Below, piece after piece: positions 4,717 through 6,474 of a DNA stretch of 6,474 bases (positions within the stretch are counted from its first letter, which is position 1; every line of letters begins with the position of its first letter). Under the pieces are notes generated by a model. The model ran no database searches. It was given only the letters and a program-made list of their open reading frames with translations, and was not told where the DNA came from. The stretch comes from Acidimicrobiia bacterium. GTDB taxonomy: Bacteria; Actinomycetota; Acidimicrobiia; Acidimicrobiales; Aldehydirespiratoraceae. Both the position numbers and the translations under genes were made by a program. The stretch is taken from assembly GCA_022824605.1 (NCBI GenBank), contig JAJDZO010000246.1, forward strand, positions 1-6,474. Direction: 5' to 3'.

Positions 4717-5355
4717 GTGAGCACACTGCTGGGGCGGCGAGTGTTGCTGCGGCCGTTGACACGCGACGACTTCGGCGCGTGGCGCGAGGTGCGCCGGCGC
4801 AACCGAGACCGGCTCAAGCGTTGGGAGCCGCGCCCCGTGCCCGGTCGGCCCGACACCGCCAACGATCCGAGGGCGTTCGCTGAGCGTTGCGCGGCCCGCC
4901 GCCGTGAGCGCCAGCGGGGGACCGGCTACGGGTTCGGGGTGTTCGTAGAAGGTCACTTCCGGGGCGAGATGAACCTCTCGTCCATTCAGCGAGGACCGTT
5001 CCAGTCGTGCTATGTGGGCTACTGGATCGATGAGGCTGTCGCCGGCAACGGCTACACCCCCGAGGCGCTGGTAGTGGCCGCTCGCTTCGCCTTCGAGGAG
5101 TTGAGGCTGCACCGGCTCCAGGTGTCGATCGTGCCCCGCAACTCGGCCAGTCTGCGGGTGATGGAGAAGCTCGGGCTGCGCTATGAGGGGCTGGCCGAGC
5201 GTTACGTCGAGATCAACGGCGTGTGGGAGGACCACCACCGTTTCGCCATCACCGAGGAGGAGTGGCGGGTCCGGGCCGCCGAACTGTTCGCCGCCTGGAT
5301 AGCGCCCCAGCCGACCCGCTCGCCTATTCGCTCGGCCTCTAGTCCCTGGAGGTGA
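4717..5355 (+). CDS. GNAT family N-acetyltransferase, RimJ/RimL-like
   Basis: Predicted 212-residue cytoplasmic protein. RimJ/RimL-type enzymes transfer acetyl from acetyl-CoA to N-terminal or side-chain amines of proteins or small molecules; no substrate can be named here. Visible support: LLGRRVLLRPLTRDDFGAW at 4-22, the usual opening of this subfamily; YGFGVFVEGHFRGEMNLSSI at 71-90; YVGYWIDEAVAGNGYTPEAL at 99-118, where AGNGYTPEA stands at the acetyl-CoA pyrophosphate loop; then RLQVSIVPRNSASLRVMEKLGLRYEG (133-158) and YVEINGVWEDHHRFAITEEEW. GTG 4717 is chosen because homology begins there and a -10 box precedes it; the frame is open from 4669 but the extra 16 residues look unrelated. The last codons run through the right inverted-repeat arm (residues 202-208), giving a Ser/Pro/Arg tail, and overlap the convergent crotonase gene by 17 bp. 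Confidence 0.88.
   Translation: MSTLLGRRVLLRPLTRDDFGAWREVRRRNRDRLKRWEPRPVPGRPDTANDPRAFAERCAARRRERQRGTGYGFGVFVEGHFRGEMNLSSIQRGPFQSCYVGYWIDEAVAGNGYTPEALVVAARFAFEELRLHRLQVSIVPRNSASLRVMEKLGLRYEGLAERYVEINGVWEDHHRFAITEEEWRVRAAELFAAWIAPQPTRSPIRSASSPWR
5321..5340 (-). repeat. Right arm of perfect 20-bp inverted repeat
   Basis: CGCCTATTCGCTCGGCCTCT is the exact reverse complement of 4503-4522. It encodes residues 202-208 of the GNAT protein and ends within the TAG stop (5339-5341) of the minus-strand crotonase gene. TCCCTGGAGG at 5343-5352, just outside this arm, resembles TCCCTGAGG at 4491-4499, just outside the left arm. Confidence 0.9.
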
Positions 5356-6097
5356 TCTCCGACTGGAGTCGGCGCACGAGGTTCGTGAAGGCGGGCTGGT
5401 CCATCGACCACAGCTGGGGGTGAAGCTCGTGATCCACCGCCGCGGCCGAGTCCTCGATCTCGTCCAGCGACAGGATGGTGGCCTTGGTGCGGGCTACCAG
5501 TTCCTTGGGTTGGGCTGCGGCCCGAGCGGCCAGTTCGTGGGCCCGGGCCAGCAGCGTGTCGTCGTCGACCACCTCCCACGCCAAACCGGTGCGGTGCGCC
5601 TCGTCGGCCGCCAGAACCTGTCCGAAGATCACCATCGCCATGGCGGTGCTGCGGTCGGTTATGTGTCGCAGGCGCCAGGTGTGGCCGCCGCCGGGATGGA
5701 TGCCGATCTGCAGGAAGCGTGAGTCGAAGCGGGCGTAGCGGCGGGCGGCCAGCACGAGGTCGCAGGCCACCACCATGTTCATGCCCGCGCCCACCGCCGC
5801 GCCGTTGACCGCGGCCACGGTGGCCAGCGGCGAGTGGGCCACCCGCAGGAACCCTTCGTAGATGCCGGTGATGCCGGTGTCTCGCGCCGCCAGCAGATCG
5901 TCGAGGTCGGCGCCGGCACAGAAGCCCTTGCCGGCTCCGGTCACCACCAGAGCGCCGATGGCCGGGTCGGGCTCCAGTTCGTCGAGGGCGGCGACGATCT
6001 CGTCGTTCATGGCTTGGGTGATGGCGTTGCGCTTGCCGGGATCGTTGAGCGTCAACTGAGCCACACCGTCTGAAGTGTCGATCATCACGTAGGACAT
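5339..6097 (-). CDS. Crotonase-family protein (enoyl-CoA hydratase/isomerase-like)
   Basis: Predicted 252 residues, the usual size for single-domain crotonases, which bind acyl-CoA thioesters and stabilise an enolate through an oxyanion hole. Visible: NDPGKRNAITQAM at 18-30; first oxyanion-hole segment FCAGADLDDL at 59-68; second segment NGAAVGAGMNMVVACDLVLA at 98-117; then ARFDSRFLQIGIHPGGGHTWRL at 122-143. By my alignment the two catalytic glutamates of rat enoyl-CoA hydratase (in GGGCE and in QPE) are replaced by Met/Asn and Phe, so classical hydration is doubtful. I recall an actinobacterial subfamily with this RFLQIGIHPGGGHTW signature, generally annotated only as enoyl-CoA hydratase. 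ATG 6097 is chosen because MSYVMIDTSDGVAQLTLN is a normal crotonase opening and a -10-like box lies just upstream; the frame is open to 6154 without resemblance. It converges on the GNAT gene and diverges from the MFS gene. Confidence 0.88.
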   Translation of the reverse strand: MSYVMIDTSDGVAQLTLNDPGKRNAITQAMNDEIVAALDELEPDPAIGALVVTGAGKGFCAGADLDDLLAARDTGITGIYEGFLRVAHSPLATVAAVNGAAVGAGMNMVVACDLVLAARRYARFDSRFLQIGIHPGGGHTWRLRHITDRSTAMAMVIFGQVLAADEAHRTGLAWEVVDDDTLLARAHELAARAAAQPKELVARTKATILSLDEIEDSAAAVDHELHPQLWSMDQPAFTNLVRRLQSEITSRD

Positions 6098-6201
6098 GGC
6101 CGCAGTATGGCCGCCTGCACCCCAGGTTGCGCCCGGTCCGGCGAGCGGCCGCAACAGCGTGGTGGGGGAGACTGACAGGTTCGGGCCGCTACGGTGCTTT
6201 G
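6098..6201. promoter_or_regulatory. Divergent promoter region between crotonase and MFS genes
   Basis: The 104 bases carry two outward -10-like boxes. On the minus strand, CATACT (6109-6104) lies 6 bases before the crotonase ATG. On the plus strand, TACGGT (6190-6195) lies 6 bases before the MFS ATG. Neither has a convincing -35 at normal spacing or a ribosome site, so both transcripts may be leaderless. A shared regulator site may lie between them, but no clear palindrome stands out. Confidence 0.45.
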
Positions 6202-6474
6202 ATGCCCCCGGCTGCGTTCGCTTCGTTCAGCTACCGCAGCTTCCGCTATTTCTGGTTCAGCGGATTGGTGGCCAATTCGGCCCGCCAGTTCCAGATCGTG
6301 GCGCTGCCCGCGGTGATGTGGGACCTCACTCGCAGCCCCGGCTGGGTCGGTTTCACCGGGTTCGCGCAGTTCGCCACCATGGCGGTGATCGCGCCGGCCG
6401 CGGGGGTGGTGGCCGACCACTACCCGCGGCGCCGGGTGCTGGCGGTGTCGCAGTCGCTGATGGGTCTGATGGCG
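6202..6474 (+). CDS. MFS transporter, N-terminal part (runs off window)
   Basis: The first 91 residues of a membrane protein, open to the right edge. After a short cytoplasmic start (MPPAAFASFSYRSFRYFW) come a first membrane helix at about 17-38 and a second at about 48-69. GVVADHYPRRRVL at 68-80 matches the MFS motif A (G-x-x-x-D-x-x-x-R-R) in the loop between helices 2 and 3. The FRYFWFSGLVANSARQFQ opening and the WDLTRSPGWVGF segment resemble the MFS_3 / EntS-like group of proton-driven exporters. The substrate cannot be guessed. ATG 6202 is preceded by a -10-like box 6 bases upstream and no ribosome site. The remaining ~10 helices lie outside the window. Confidence 0.85.
   Translation, partial: MPPAAFASFSYRSFRYFWFSGLVANSARQFQIVALPAVMWDLTRSPGWVGFTGFAQFATMAVIAPAAGVVADHYPRRRVLAVSQSLMGLMA

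Noticed and set aside
4503..5340. Insertion sequence
   Set aside because: The only gene between the repeat arms is an acetyltransferase. No transposase is present and no exact flanking target duplication adjoins the arms.

Overview
The window is high-GC DNA with dense, mostly plus-strand genes, GTG starts, 4-bp stop/start overlaps and -10-like boxes only 6-8 bases before start codons. Together with an adjacent DUF501 gene and short Ppx/GppA phosphatase gene, a pair typical of Actinomycetota (in Mycobacterium tuberculosis the neighbours Rv1025 and Rv1026), this points to an actinobacterium. A class such as Acidimicrobiia is a guess I cannot test here.

Region 1 (1-2941) is the downstream end of a cox-type cluster for a molybdenum hydroxylase such as aerobic CO dehydrogenase. 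It holds the C-terminus of a CoxE-like VWA protein, an XdhC/CoxF-type cofactor-maturation protein overlapping it by 4 bp, a MocA/MobA-type nucleotidyltransferase probably making the cytidylated molybdenum cofactor, and CoxG, an SRPBCC protein with a C-terminal membrane tail. The order E-F-(nucleotidyltransferase)-G follows the classical coxDEFG order. The structural genes (coxMSL) and coxD are not in view. A 345-bp gap interrupts this tight cluster between xdhC and the nucleotidyltransferase and contains a strong 16-bp RNA-type hairpin.

Region 2 (2954-4497) is a housekeeping pair, DUF501 and Ppx/GppA phosphatase, coupled by a GTGA overlap. The DUF501 gene reads through an unusual N-terminal extension made of three 15-16-residue repeats (48-bp DNA units).

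Region 3 (4498-5355) is a RimJ/RimL-like GNAT acetyltransferase gene with its 5' intergenic region. It is bracketed by a perfect 20-bp inverted repeat (4503-4522 and 5321-5340). The left arm lies 5 bp after the ppx stop. The right arm lies inside the last codons of the GNAT gene and reaches the first two bases of the convergent gene's stop codon. This is the most unusual structure in the window; it could be a cassette boundary, an invertible segment or a relic of insertion.

Region 4 (5339-6474) has a minus-strand crotonase-family (enoyl-CoA hydratase-like) gene lacking both canonical catalytic glutamates. A divergent 104-bp promoter region separates it from the start of an MFS exporter gene that runs off the window. 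No rRNA, tRNA, CRISPR array or transposase was recognised.
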